From contig PNND01000419.1 in NCBI GenBank assembly GCA_013824045.1, positions 1-8,704 of the forward strand: a DNA stretch of 8,704 bases, written 5' to 3'. The position numbers were made by a program, and so were the translations under genes. Shown here piece after piece: positions 1 through 6,030 of this stretch; position 1 is the stretch's first letter, and each line of letters starts with the position of its first letter. This DNA comes from Rhodobacter sp. (lineage in GTDB: Bacteria; Pseudomonadota; Alphaproteobacteria; Rhodobacterales; Rhodobacteraceae). The notes below the pieces were generated by a model. The model did not search any database, had not been told where the DNA came from, and worked only from the letters and a program-made list of their open reading frames with translations.

Positions 1-28
1 CGATGAAGACGTGGCCGGTAATGGGCAT
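1..28 (-). CDS. 5' end of an unidentified gene leaving the window
   Basis: An ATG at 28-26 on the minus strand opens a frame that reads MPITGHVFI and then runs off the left edge. A Shine-Dalgarno-like GGAG (39-36) sits 7 nt upstream, and a promoter candidate lies just before it, which together make a real start plausible. Nine residues are too few to identify a protein. The pattern GHVFI near the N-terminus recalls dihydrofolate reductase/RibD C-terminal family proteins, which often begin with a VFIATSLDG-type strand, but this is only a guess. An intrinsic terminator separates it from gmaS, so it is probably a separate transcription unit and need not belong to methylamine metabolism. Confidence 0.45.
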
Positions 29-39
29 GGGGCGGCTCC

Positions 40-67
40 GATTAATTTATACGATGTATAATTAATC
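40..67. promoter_or_regulatory. AT-rich near-perfect palindrome, operator candidate
   Basis: On the plus strand a left arm GATTAATTTATAC and a right arm GTATAATTAATC flank a 3-base centre (GAT). The arms are complementary except for one extra T on the left. The inner part, TTATAC-GAT-GTATAA, is a perfect 6+3+6 dyad. It lies 11 nt upstream of the ATG at 28 and covers the candidate -10 box, the usual place for a repressor site. The AT content contrasts sharply with the GC-rich surroundings. There is no U-tract or GC stem, so it does not look like a terminator. The binding protein cannot be named. Confidence 0.55.
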
Positions 68-83
68 AGGCTTTCAGGATCAA
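55..83 (-). promoter_or_regulatory. Sigma-70-like promoter candidate for the left-edge gene
   Basis: Read on the minus strand, TTGATC (83-78) and TATACA (60-55) are separated by 17 bp, each matching four of six consensus positions. The predicted start of transcription, near position 48, would give a leader of about 20 nt before the ATG at 28. The -10 box is inside the palindrome at 40-67. Confidence 0.4.
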
Positions 84-100
84 GGAACCAGAGGCCGCGC

Positions 101-131
101 AAAAGAAAACCCGCCAGATTGCTCTGGCGGG
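101..131 (-). terminator. Intrinsic terminator of the mgs-gmaS transcription unit
   Basis: On the minus strand a perfect 9-bp stem CCCGCCAGA / TCTGGCGGG (131-123 and 118-110) encloses a 4-nt loop, GCAA. It is followed directly by TTTTCTTTT (109-101). It begins 27 nt after the gmaS stop codon. A GC-rich stem plus U-tract is the classic Rho-independent form. It marks the end of the methylamine operon. Confidence 0.93.
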
Positions 132-158
132 GAAGGCGCGCCCTCGGGGGAAGGCGGA

Positions 159-1466
159 TCAGATATCGAGCGTGTTCTCGTGTTCCCAGCGCGAGAAATG
201 GGAGACGTAGCTGTTCCATTCCTGATGCTTGAGCTTCAGATAGGCGGTGGAGAATTCGTCGCCCATCATGGATTTCAGCGTCTTGTCCTTGTCGTATTCA
301 CGCAGGGCGTCGAGCAGGTTCAGCGGCAGCTTGGGCGCGCCCTTCACGGTATGGCCCTGCTGATACATGTCGATGTCATAGCGGCGACCGGGATCGGCCT
401 TGGTGCGGACGCCGTCGAGGCCAGCGGCGATGATGACGGCCTGCAGGAGGTAAGGGTTCGCCGCGCCATCGGGCAGGCGCAGTTCGAACCGGCCCGGGCC
501 GGGGACGCGGACCATGTGGGTGCGGTTGTTGCCTGTCCATGTGACCGTGTTCGGCGCCCATGTCGCGCCGGATGAGGTGCGGGGGGCGTTGATGCGCTTG
601 TAGCTGTTCACGGTCGGGTTGCAGATCGCGGCAAGGGCCGAGGCGTGTTTCATGATCCCGCCGAGGAAGTTACGGCCCTGATCGGAGAGCGACAGTTCCT
701 TTTTCGGGTCTGAGAAAGCGTTGCTTTTGCCATCCATCGACCAGACCGAGATGTGCGCATGGCAGCCGGACCCTGTAAGGCCCTTGAAGGGCTTGGGCAT
801 GAAGGTGGCGCGGAAGCCATGCTTTTCCGAGACCGACTTCACCATAAACTTGAAGAAACTGTGCTTGTCGACGGTTTGCAGCGCGTCGTCGTACTTCCAG
901 TTCATTTCGAACTGGCCAATCGCGTCTTCATGATCGTTCTGATAGGCCTCCCAGCCCAGTTCGAGCATGTAGTCGCAAATCTCGGAGATCACGTCATAGC
1001 GGCGCATGATCGCCTGCTGGTCGTAGCAGGGCTTTTCCGCCGTGTCGTAGATATCAGACGCGGCATTGCCTTCGGCGTTGAGGATGAAGAATTCAGGCTC
1101 TACCCCCGTCTTGACGCGCAGGCCTTCCTTCGCGGCTTCGCCAACCAGCTTTTCCAGCACATTGCGCGGGGCCTGATCGACGAGCTTGCCTTCCATCGTG
1201 GCGCGGGCGGCGACCCAGGCCACATCTTTCTTCCATGGCAGCTGGATCGCGGATGAGGCATCCGGCACCGCCATCAGATCGGGATGGGCGGGGGTGAGGT
1301 CGAGCCAGGTGGCGAACCCGGCAAACCCTGCCCCTTCTTCGGCCATGTCGTTGATCGCCTGCGTCGGCACGAGTTTGGCGCGCTGACTACCGAACAGATC
1401 GGTATAGGAAATCATGAAATACTTGACGCCCTTGTCCTTTGCCCATTTGGCAAGATCTTTGGCCAT
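159..1466 (-). CDS. gmaS: Gamma-glutamylmethylamide synthetase (glutamine synthetase family)
   Basis: A 435-residue protein that, by family and context, ligates methylamine to L-glutamate using ATP, the first step of the cytoplasmic N-methylglutamate pathway. Glutamine synthetase signatures are visible: an N-terminal beta-grasp region (about 10-90), the metal-binding GVEPEFF (121-127, E123/E125), GQFEMN (184-189), TGSGCHAHIS (231-240), the NPTVNSYKR segment (283-291), and GPGRFELRLPDGAANPYL (323-340) with the conserved arginines and the ANPY motif. The frame stays open to 1781, but the extra 105 residues overlap mgsC and are arginine- and proline-rich junk. The ATG at 1466 follows AGGGAG (1478-1473) by 6 nt and gives the family length. 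It is 44 nt downstream of mgsC and ends before a strong terminator. A GlnT-type glutamine synthetase III is the alternative. Adjacent mgsABC and mgdCD favour GmaS. Confidence 0.9.
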   Translation of the reverse strand: MAKDLAKWAKDKGVKYFMISYTDLFGSQRAKLVPTQAINDMAEEGAGFAGFATWLDLTPAHPDLMAVPDASSAIQLPWKKDVAWVAARATMEGKLVDQAPRNVLEKLVGEAAKEGLRVKTGVEPEFFILNAEGNAASDIYDTAEKPCYDQQAIMRRYDVISEICDYMLELGWEAYQNDHEDAIGQFEMNWKYDDALQTVDKHSFFKFMVKSVSEKHGFRATFMPKPFKGLTGSGCHAHISVWSMDGKSNAFSDPKKELSLSDQGRNFLGGIMKHASALAAICNPTVNSYKRINAPRTSSGATWAPNTVTWTGNNRTHMVRVPGPGRFELRLPDGAANPYLLQAVIIAAGLDGVRTKADPGRRYDIDMYQQGHTVKGAPKLPLNLLDALREYDKDKTLKSMMGDEFSTAYLKLKHQEWNSYVSHFSRWEHENTLDI

Positions 1467-1510
1467 GTCTAGCTCCCTGTCCTTATTAGATCGGCTTTGT
1501 GCCGTTGTTT

Positions 1511-2839
1511 TCAGAATCCGCCGTTGCGACCCGGTATCCAGTTCGTGCCCGCCAGCGGGACGCCTGCCATGGCGGCGGCTTCGATGGTCAGCGCGCAAAG
1601 GTCTTCGGGTTCGAGGTTGTGGAGATGATTCTTGCCGCAGGCACGGGCGATTGTCTGTGCTTCCAGCGTCATCACTTTGAGGTAGTTTTTCAGGCGGCGA
1701 CCCCCGAGGATGGGATCGAAGCGCTTGAACAGTTCCGGGTCTTGTGTGGTGATCCCGGCCGGGTCTTTGCCTTCGTGCCAATCGTCATAGGCACCGGCGG
1801 TGGTGCCGAGCTTGTTGTATTCGGCCTCGAGCGCGGGGTCGTTGTCCCCCAGCGCGATGAGGGCGGCCGTACCGATGGCGACGGCATCTGCGCCCAGCGC
1901 CATGGCCTTGGCCACATCGGCGCCAGACCGGATGCCGCCCGAGACGATGAGTTGCACCTTGCGATGCATGCCGAGGTCTTGCAGCGCCTTCACCGCCTGC
2001 GGGATGCAGGCAAGGATGGGCATGCCGACGTTTTCGATGAAGACGTCCTGCGTGGCGGCGGTGCCGCCTTGCATGCCATCAAGCACCACGACATCAGCGC
2101 CTGCCTTCACGGCGAGGGCCGTGTCGTAGTACGGGCGCGCGCCGCCGACCTTGATGTAGATCGGCTTTTCCCAGTTGGTGATTTCGCGCAGTTCGAGGAT
2201 CTTGATTTCCAGATCGTCCGGCCCTGTCCAATCGGGGTGGCGGCAGGCGGAGCGCTGATCGATGCCTTTCGGCAGGTTGCGCATCATGGCGACGCGGTCG
2301 GAGATTTTTTGCCCCAAGAGCATGCCGCCGCCGCCGGGCTTTGCCCCCTGCCCCACCACGACCTCGATCGCGTCAGCGCGGCGCAGGTCATCGGGGTTCA
2401 TGCCGTAGCGGGAGGGGAGGTATTGATAGACAAGGGTTTTCGAATGCCCGCGTTCCTCTTCCGTCATCCCGCCATCGCCTGTAGTGGTGGAGGTGCCAGC
2501 GGCCGACGCGCCGCGACCGAGCGCTTCCTTGGCCGGGCCGGACAGCGCGCCGAAGGACATGCCCGCGATGGTGACGGGGATATCCAGATGGATCGGGTTC
2601 TTGGCGAAGCGGGTGCCGAGCCAGACATCGGTGGCGCATTTCTCGCGGTAGCCTTCCAGCGGATAGCGGCTGATGGAGGCCCCGAGAAAGAGCAGATCGT
2701 CGAAATGCGGCAGCTTGCGCTTTGATCCGCCACCGCGAATGTCATAGATGCCCGTGGCGGCGGCACGGCGGATTTCGGCGTTGATATCGTTGTTGAAGGT
2801 CCACGACATCTTGGGCGGCGTTGTGGGAAAATCGCTCAT
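1511..2839 (-). CDS. mgsC: N-methylglutamate synthase subunit C (FMN-binding glutamate synthase domain)
   Basis: A 442-residue stand-alone version of the FMN/2-oxoglutarate domain of glutamate synthase (GlxD-like). It should form N-methylglutamate from 2-oxoglutarate and methylamine delivered by MgsA. TIM-barrel signatures are seen in order: IAGMSFGALSGPAKEAL (91-107), a glycine-rich KPGGGGMLLGQKIS loop (167-180), YIKVGGARP (228-236), VLDGMQGGTAATQ (252-264), and the phosphate-binding IVSGGIRSGADVAKAMALGADAVAIGT region (298-324). GITTQDPEL (362-370) is kept, but the Fe-S cysteine cluster that precedes it in ordinary glutamate synthases is absent. The start at 2839 lies 12 nt after the mgsB stop. 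Its ribosome binding site is weak (TGAGG across that stop), suggesting translational coupling. An alternative name is glxD of a glutamine-using synthase. Context favours mgsC. Confidence 0.87.
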   Translation of the reverse strand: MSDFPTTPPKMSWTFNNDINAEIRRAAATGIYDIRGGGSKRKLPHFDDLLFLGASISRYPLEGYREKCATDVWLGTRFAKNPIHLDIPVTIAGMSFGALSGPAKEALGRGASAAGTSTTTGDGGMTEEERGHSKTLVYQYLPSRYGMNPDDLRRADAIEVVVGQGAKPGGGGMLLGQKISDRVAMMRNLPKGIDQRSACRHPDWTGPDDLEIKILELREITNWEKPIYIKVGGARPYYDTALAVKAGADVVVLDGMQGGTAATQDVFIENVGMPILACIPQAVKALQDLGMHRKVQLIVSGGIRSGADVAKAMALGADAVAIGTAALIALGDNDPALEAEYNKLGTTAGAYDDWHEGKDPAGITTQDPELFKRFDPILGGRRLKNYLKVMTLEAQTIARACGKNHLHNLEPEDLCALTIEAAAMAGVPLAGTNWIPGRNGGF

Positions 2840-2851
2840 TCTTCGGATGCC

Positions 2852-3541
2852 TCAGTAGGACGACGCGTTGTCGATATTGAAGGTGTAAAGCTTGCGGGCA
2901 GAGCCGTAGCGTTTGAATTCCTCGGGCTTGGCCAGATGGTCGGCCTCACCGCGTTTCAGAAGATCGGCCAGGATGGCGAGATGTTCGGGGCGCATCTCTT
3001 TCTCAACGCAGTCGGCGCCCAGCGATTTGACCGAACCGCGCACGAATAGCCGCGCCTCGTAGAGGGAGTCACCCAAGGCTTCGCCCGCGTCGCCAAGGAC
3101 GACCATGTTGCCCGATTGCGCCATGAAGGCGGACATGTGGCCGATGTTGCCGTGCACCACGATATCGATGCCCTTCATCGAGATGCCGCAGCGCGACGAG
3201 GCATTGCCCTTGATGACGAGAAGCCCGCCGCGCCCGGTGGCCCCGGCATATTGGCTGGCATCGCCGTCGATGATGACGGTGCCGGACATCATGTTTTCGG
3301 CCACGCCCGGCCCGGCAGAGCCTTTGACGCGGACGGTGGCCTGCTTGTTCATGCCCGCGCAGTAATAGCCGGTAGAGCCGCGCACGGTGACATCAACCGG
3401 GGCATCAAGGCCCACGGCAATGGCATGGGCCCCTTTGGGATTGATGATCTCCCATGCGGTCATGTTCGTCTGGCCTTTGAGGCCATGAAGGGTGGAGTTC
3501 AGTGCGCGCAGGCCTTGGGCGGTAAGGTCGAAAGTCTGCAT
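2852..3541 (-). CDS. mgsB: N-methylglutamate synthase subunit B (GXGXG beta-helix domain)
   Basis: A 229-residue protein equivalent to the C-terminal GXGXG domain of the glutamate synthase large subunit (GlxC/GltB3-like). In glutamate synthases this right-handed beta-helix is structural and does not hold the active site. Short strand-turn repeats with regularly spaced glycines run from about 50 to 170: VTVRGSTGYYCAGM (51-64), VRVKGSAGPGVAENM (70-84), VIIDGDASQYAGATGRGG (89-106), LVIKGNASSRCGISMKG (108-124), IVVHGNIGHMSAFM (127-140), MVVLGDAGEALGDS (146-159) and LFVRGSV (165-171). A charged, mostly helical tail follows. Its ATG is separated from the mgsA stop by only 3 nt, so the two are almost certainly cotranslated. 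It lacks catalytic residues of its own and is expected to hold MgsA and MgsC together. Confidence 0.87.
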   Translation of the reverse strand: MQTFDLTAQGLRALNSTLHGLKGQTNMTAWEIINPKGAHAIAVGLDAPVDVTVRGSTGYYCAGMNKQATVRVKGSAGPGVAENMMSGTVIIDGDASQYAGATGRGGLLVIKGNASSRCGISMKGIDIVVHGNIGHMSAFMAQSGNMVVLGDAGEALGDSLYEARLFVRGSVKSLGADCVEKEMRPEHLAILADLLKRGEADHLAKPEEFKRYGSARKLYTFNIDNASSY

Positions 3542-3544
3542 GGA

Positions 3545-4441
3545 TCAGCGTTCCCAGAAGTAGACGGTGGCGGGTTCGGGTTCCCAAACGCGGGCATTGT
3601 CGATGCCCGGCAGGTTGACCATCGCGCGGTATTCGGAGCCGAAGGCCACGTATTGATCGGTTTCGGCCATGACGGCGGGTTTGCAGGCGATGGGGTCGCG
3701 GACGACGCCGAAGCCGTTCTTGGTGCCCACGACGAAGGTAAAAAAGCCGTCGAGGTCGGTGAGGGTTGCTTCCATCGCTTCGCCCAGCTTCGCGCCTTCC
3801 TGCAGCTTATGGCTGATGAAAGCGGCGGCGACTTCGGTGTCGTTTTCCGTCTCGAAGGTCATGCCGGCCTGTTTGAGGACACGGCGGACGGAGTTGTGGT
3901 TCGACAGCGAGCCGTTATGGACAAGGCACTGGTCGGACCCGGTGGAGAAGGGATGCGCGCCCATGGTGGTGACGGCGGATTCGGTGGCCATTCGGGTATG
4001 GCCGATGCCATGGGTGCCGGACATGCGGGCCACTTCGAACCGCGCGGCGACGTCTTTGGGAAGACCAACTTCCTTGTAGATTTCAATGCCTTCACCCGCC
4101 GACATCACCTTGGCCATGGGGCGCAGGCCGCGCATGGCGTGGCGGGCGGCGTCCAGCCGGTCTTCGGGCAGTTCAAGGACCATATGCGTGTCCTTGACAT
4201 GGCCGGTCACCTTGGCGGCGATGGCGCGGCCAAGGTCATCGGTCAGGGTGGCGAAATCGACATCGGGATCGGCGGACTGCACGGTCAGCTTGGCGCGGCC
4301 CTTTTCGGGGCGGCCATAGATCGCAATCCCGGCGCTGTCGGGGCCGCGGTCTGTCATGGTGATGAGCATATCGGTGAGCAGGGCACCAAGCTGAGGCTCA
4401 AGCTTTGGGTCTTTCAGGAAAAGACCGACGATTCCGCACAT
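3545..4441 (-). CDS. mgsA: N-methylglutamate synthase subunit A (class II amidotransferase domain)
   Basis: A 298-residue N-terminal-nucleophile amidotransferase (GlxB-like). The sequence starts MCGIVG, so removal of Met1 exposes the catalytic cysteine. Other class II motifs are DRGPDSAG (31-38), GIGHTRMATES (145-155, R150 contacting substrate), VHNGSLSN (174-181, N176/G177 oxyanion hole) and TENDTEVAAAFI (198-209). In this pathway it should cleave the amide of gamma-glutamylmethylamide, releasing methylamine and glutamate, rather than ammonia from glutamine. That substrate switch is inferred from context. Residues 39-144 form a long stretch between the first two motifs, as in glutamate synthases rather than in the smaller GlmS/PurF domains. 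AGGGAG (4455-4450) lies 8 nt before the ATG. It is the first gene of the mgsABC-gmaS block, downstream of its own promoter candidate. Confidence 0.88.
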   Translation of the reverse strand: MCGIVGLFLKDPKLEPQLGALLTDMLITMTDRGPDSAGIAIYGRPEKGRAKLTVQSADPDVDFATLTDDLGRAIAAKVTGHVKDTHMVLELPEDRLDAARHAMRGLRPMAKVMSAGEGIEIYKEVGLPKDVAARFEVARMSGTHGIGHTRMATESAVTTMGAHPFSTGSDQCLVHNGSLSNHNSVRRVLKQAGMTFETENDTEVAAAFISHKLQEGAKLGEAMEATLTDLDGFFTFVVGTKNGFGVVRDPIACKPAVMAETDQYVAFGSEYRAMVNLPGIDNARVWEPEPATVYFWER

Positions 4442-4474
4442 GGCGTCGACTCCCTAGGTTCAGGTTCTGGGGAG

Positions 4475-4503
4475 AGGCTAGCACCGAAGATGGGGCGGCT
4501 CAA
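4475..4503 (-). promoter_or_regulatory. Promoter candidate for mgsABC-gmaS
   Basis: On the minus strand TTGAGC (4503-4498) and TAGCCT (4480-4475) are 17 bp apart. The -10 is preceded by TGC, giving an extended -10 arrangement. Transcription would start near 4468, leaving a leader of about 27 nt with the AGGGAG ribosome binding site before the mgsA ATG. The -10 hexamer is only three of six to consensus, so an activator may be needed. This would allow the mgs-gmaS block to be expressed separately from mgd. Confidence 0.42.
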
Positions 4504-4565
4504 CTGGGAAGAAACTTTTTTAACTGCTGGGCAATGAATATTGACCGGCTGCGCAAATTCTAGGC

Positions 4566-4588
4566 TCTGCTCACTGATCGCGAGCAGA
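4566..4588. promoter_or_regulatory. Perfect-arm hairpin or dyad between regulator and mgsA
   Basis: On the minus strand TCTGCTCGC (4588-4580) and GTGAGCAGA (4574-4566) pair over 9 positions, one of them G-U, around a 5-nt loop (GATCA). It starts 63 nt after the regulator stop codon. No U-tract follows (the next bases are GCCTAGAATTTGC), so a standard intrinsic terminator is unlikely. It could act as a mRNA-stabilising or processing hairpin at the end of the regulator transcript, a weak or Rho-assisted terminator, or a protein-binding dyad upstream of the mgsA promoter. Confidence 0.5.
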
Positions 4589-4651
4589 AGCAACCGGTGA
4601 TGGGCAGGAACAGGAGGCCGAACAGGGCAGGCTGACCCTGCGCAGAGGCGT

Positions 4652-5317
4652 TTAGGCCTGCGGGTAGCTGATGATCGACAAGTAGCGCGCGGGCAGTTTC
4701 ACCAGAACTTCCGGGCCGTGCTGTGCATCGGCATCGAAGAATAGGCTGTCGCCGGGTTCGAGGTGGAACAGCTGGTCGCCGTGGCGGTATTTGACCTCTC
4801 CCTCCAGCATGTAGAGCAGTTCGATGCCTTCATGCTGGAATGTCGGGAAGGTGTCGGATTCGGTGGTGAGGGTGATCACGTAGGGTTCCACCACCACGCC
4901 GGAGCTGTTGGACCCAATATGGCCAAGGAGGTGGTATTGATGGCCCGCGCGGGTGCCGCGACGGTCAATCTCCAGATGTTCGCCGGCCTTGACGTGCTGA
5001 ACCTCGCGCCGTTCTTCGAAACCCCGGAAGAAGGATGTGATAGGGGTAGAGAAGGCGTGCGACAGGATTTGAAGCGTGGTGAGAGAAGGCGAGGTGATGC
5101 CGTTTTCGATCTTGGACAGCATGCCGATGGACAGGCCGGTGACAGCGGCGAGATCGGCCACGGTCATGCCCTGCTGGCGACGGAAGGCGCGGACGGAGCG
5201 GCCGATGGCCATTTCCAGATTGCGTTCGGACAGTTCGCGCACACGGTGCGGGTCTTGGCTGAAGGCCGGTTTGGACCGGGGAATGGTGGTTTCCTGCGCC
5301 GTATCCTGATCGTCCAT
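4652..5317 (-). CDS. XRE-family HTH regulator with C-terminal cupin sensor
   Basis: A 221-residue cytoplasmic transcription factor. A short polar N-terminus (1-35) is followed by an XRE helix-turn-helix (about 39-95) with IGRSVRAFRRQQGMTVADLA, then TGLSIGMLSKIENGITSPSL (60-79) as turn and recognition helix. The C-terminal cupin (about 140-218) has HEGIELLYMLEGEVKYRHGD (162-181) and LEPGDSLFFDADAQHGPE (186-203), the two cupin motifs that form a small-molecule pocket. The frame extends to an ATG at 5440, but that would run through the promoter and inverted repeat. The ATG at 5317 starts a normal-length protein, with only a weak GGCGGG ribosome site upstream. Lying between mgdD and mgsA, it probably controls these operons. 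A pathway intermediate such as N-methylglutamate or gamma-glutamylmethylamide is a reasonable but unproven ligand. I cannot assign a gene name. Confidence 0.87.
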   Translation of the reverse strand: MDDQDTAQETTIPRSKPAFSQDPHRVRELSERNLEMAIGRSVRAFRRQQGMTVADLAAVTGLSIGMLSKIENGITSPSLTTLQILSHAFSTPITSFFRGFEERREVQHVKAGEHLEIDRRGTRAGHQYHLLGHIGSNSSGVVVEPYVITLTTESDTFPTFQHEGIELLYMLEGEVKYRHGDQLFHLEPGDSLFFDADAQHGPEVLVKLPARYLSIISYPQA

Positions 5318-5330
5318 ACTGACCCGCCGA

Positions 5331-5356
5331 GTGAACAAAGGTGATATCTTTTTCAC
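5331..5356. promoter_or_regulatory. Inverted repeat overlapping the regulator promoter
   Basis: The plus strand reads GTGAACAAA, an 8-bp AT-rich centre containing GATATC, then CTTTTTCAC. The 9-bp arms match at seven of nine positions (GTGAA-AA core). The element covers the last bases of the -10 box and the predicted transcription start, and sits 13 bp upstream of the regulator ATG. This position fits autorepression by the XRE-cupin protein. No binding evidence is available from the sequence. Confidence 0.48.
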
Positions 5357-5382
5357 TATAGGGAAAGTCGGGCATCGGACAA
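5355..5382 (-). promoter_or_regulatory. Promoter candidate for the XRE-cupin regulator
   Basis: On the minus strand TTGTCC (5382-5377, four of six) and TATAGT (5360-5355, five of six) are 16 bp apart, a good sigma-70-like match for a GC-rich genome. Transcription would start near 5348, about 30 nt before the ATG at 5317. It implies that the regulator is made independently of readthrough from mgdABCD. Its product may also read on into mgsABC-gmaS. Confidence 0.52.
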
Positions 5383-5463
5383 GTCGGCAAACCACTGTGC
5401 CGCAGGCGGTGCAGGCGGTTGTGCAGCCGGGCGTATGCACGCGGCGCGCGGTGCGGTGACGGG

Positions 5464-6030
5464 TCAGTAAGCCGAACGGGCTGCGGTTTCGAGCGCGTGA
5501 AAGACTGACGCCGCCGAGGAGCGGGGGCCGATGACCGACAAGTGGCCCGGCGCACGGATCACCACGTAGCAGCCTAGATGTTCGATCACCGTGCGGGTCG
5601 CAGCGCCGGGGCCGTGGGCGCGCAGGTCGAAGGCGCAGAGGCGTTCGAACATCGCTGGAAGGTCATCCCCGGTGACATCGAAGCGGGCCCAGGCGTCGGT
5701 CTGTTCGGTCAGGGAGGCCGCCTCGCCAAAATGGGGTTTGAGATGGGCGACGATATCCTCATGCGTGGCGAAGGGGGCCTCGACCATCCACATGTCGGGC
5801 GAGAGCCAGAAGGCGGCGTAGGTCGCGCCTTGCGCGGCCTTGCCGGGGCCGGGGAGCGGGATGCCTGCGGCATCCGCGATGTCGGTGACGGCCTTGGCTT
5901 CGCCCTGCCGCGCGGCGAGGGAGGCAAGTCCGGTGTCGGTGACTTCGGTGATGGTCACGGGGCCGAGGGTGACGCTGTGCGGGGCGTCATGGCCGAGCGG
6001 CGTGATCGGTTTGAGGCGGTGGTCAGCCAC
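5464..6030 (-). CDS. mgdD: N-methylglutamate dehydrogenase subunit D (sarcosine oxidase gamma-like)
   Basis: A 188-residue protein resembling the SoxG gamma subunit of heterotetrameric sarcosine oxidase, the smaller GcvT-like component that packs against the alpha subunit. Recognisable segments are VTLGPVTITEVTDTGLASLAARQG (20-43), the SPDMWMV strand (77-83), LTEQTDAWARFDVTGDD (107-123) and GCYVVIRAPGHLSVIGPRS (153-171). The frame is open to an ATG at 6072, but the preferred start is the GTG at 6030. AAGGAG (6045-6040) lies 9 nt upstream, and the GTG overlaps the mgdC stop by 8 nt, indicating translational coupling. The neighbours make NMG dehydrogenase more likely than true sarcosine oxidase. 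The sequence alone cannot separate the two. This is the last gene of the mgd block. No U-tract terminator follows it. Confidence 0.83.
   Translation of the reverse strand: MADHRLKPITPLGHDAPHSVTLGPVTITEVTDTGLASLAARQGEAKAVTDIADAAGIPLPGPGKAAQGATYAAFWLSPDMWMVEAPFATHEDIVAHLKPHFGEAASLTEQTDAWARFDVTGDDLPAMFERLCAFDLRAHGPGAATRTVIEHLGCYVVIRAPGHLSVIGPRSSAASVFHALETAARSAY

Noticed and set aside
1467..1781. N-terminal extension of GmaS by 105 residues
   Set aside because: The added sequence is arginine-, proline- and serine-rich, overlaps mgsC, and includes the gmaS ribosome binding site. The ATG at 1466 gives the normal family length.
1499..2725. A 408-codon plus-strand open frame opposite mgsC
   Set aside because: It mirrors mgsC, has low-complexity composition and no recognisable domain. 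High third-position GC on the minus strand keeps it open.
3116..4537. A 473-codon plus-strand open frame opposite mgsA and mgsB
   Set aside because: It is antisense to two well-recognised genes. The translation is rich in G, H, A and D with no family resemblance, as expected for the complementary strand of high-GC coding DNA.
4532..4543. Small dyad CAAT-N4-ATTG upstream of the mgsA promoter
   Set aside because: Four-base arms are too short to distinguish from chance.
5318..5440. N-terminal extension of the XRE-cupin regulator by 41 residues
   Set aside because: It would translate through the promoter and inverted repeat, and yields a cysteine-rich stretch with no XRE resemblance.
5436..5453. 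GC-rich imperfect dyad after mgdD as a terminator
   Set aside because: The arms need a bulge to pair, and there is no U-tract. The mgd transcript may end elsewhere or read through.
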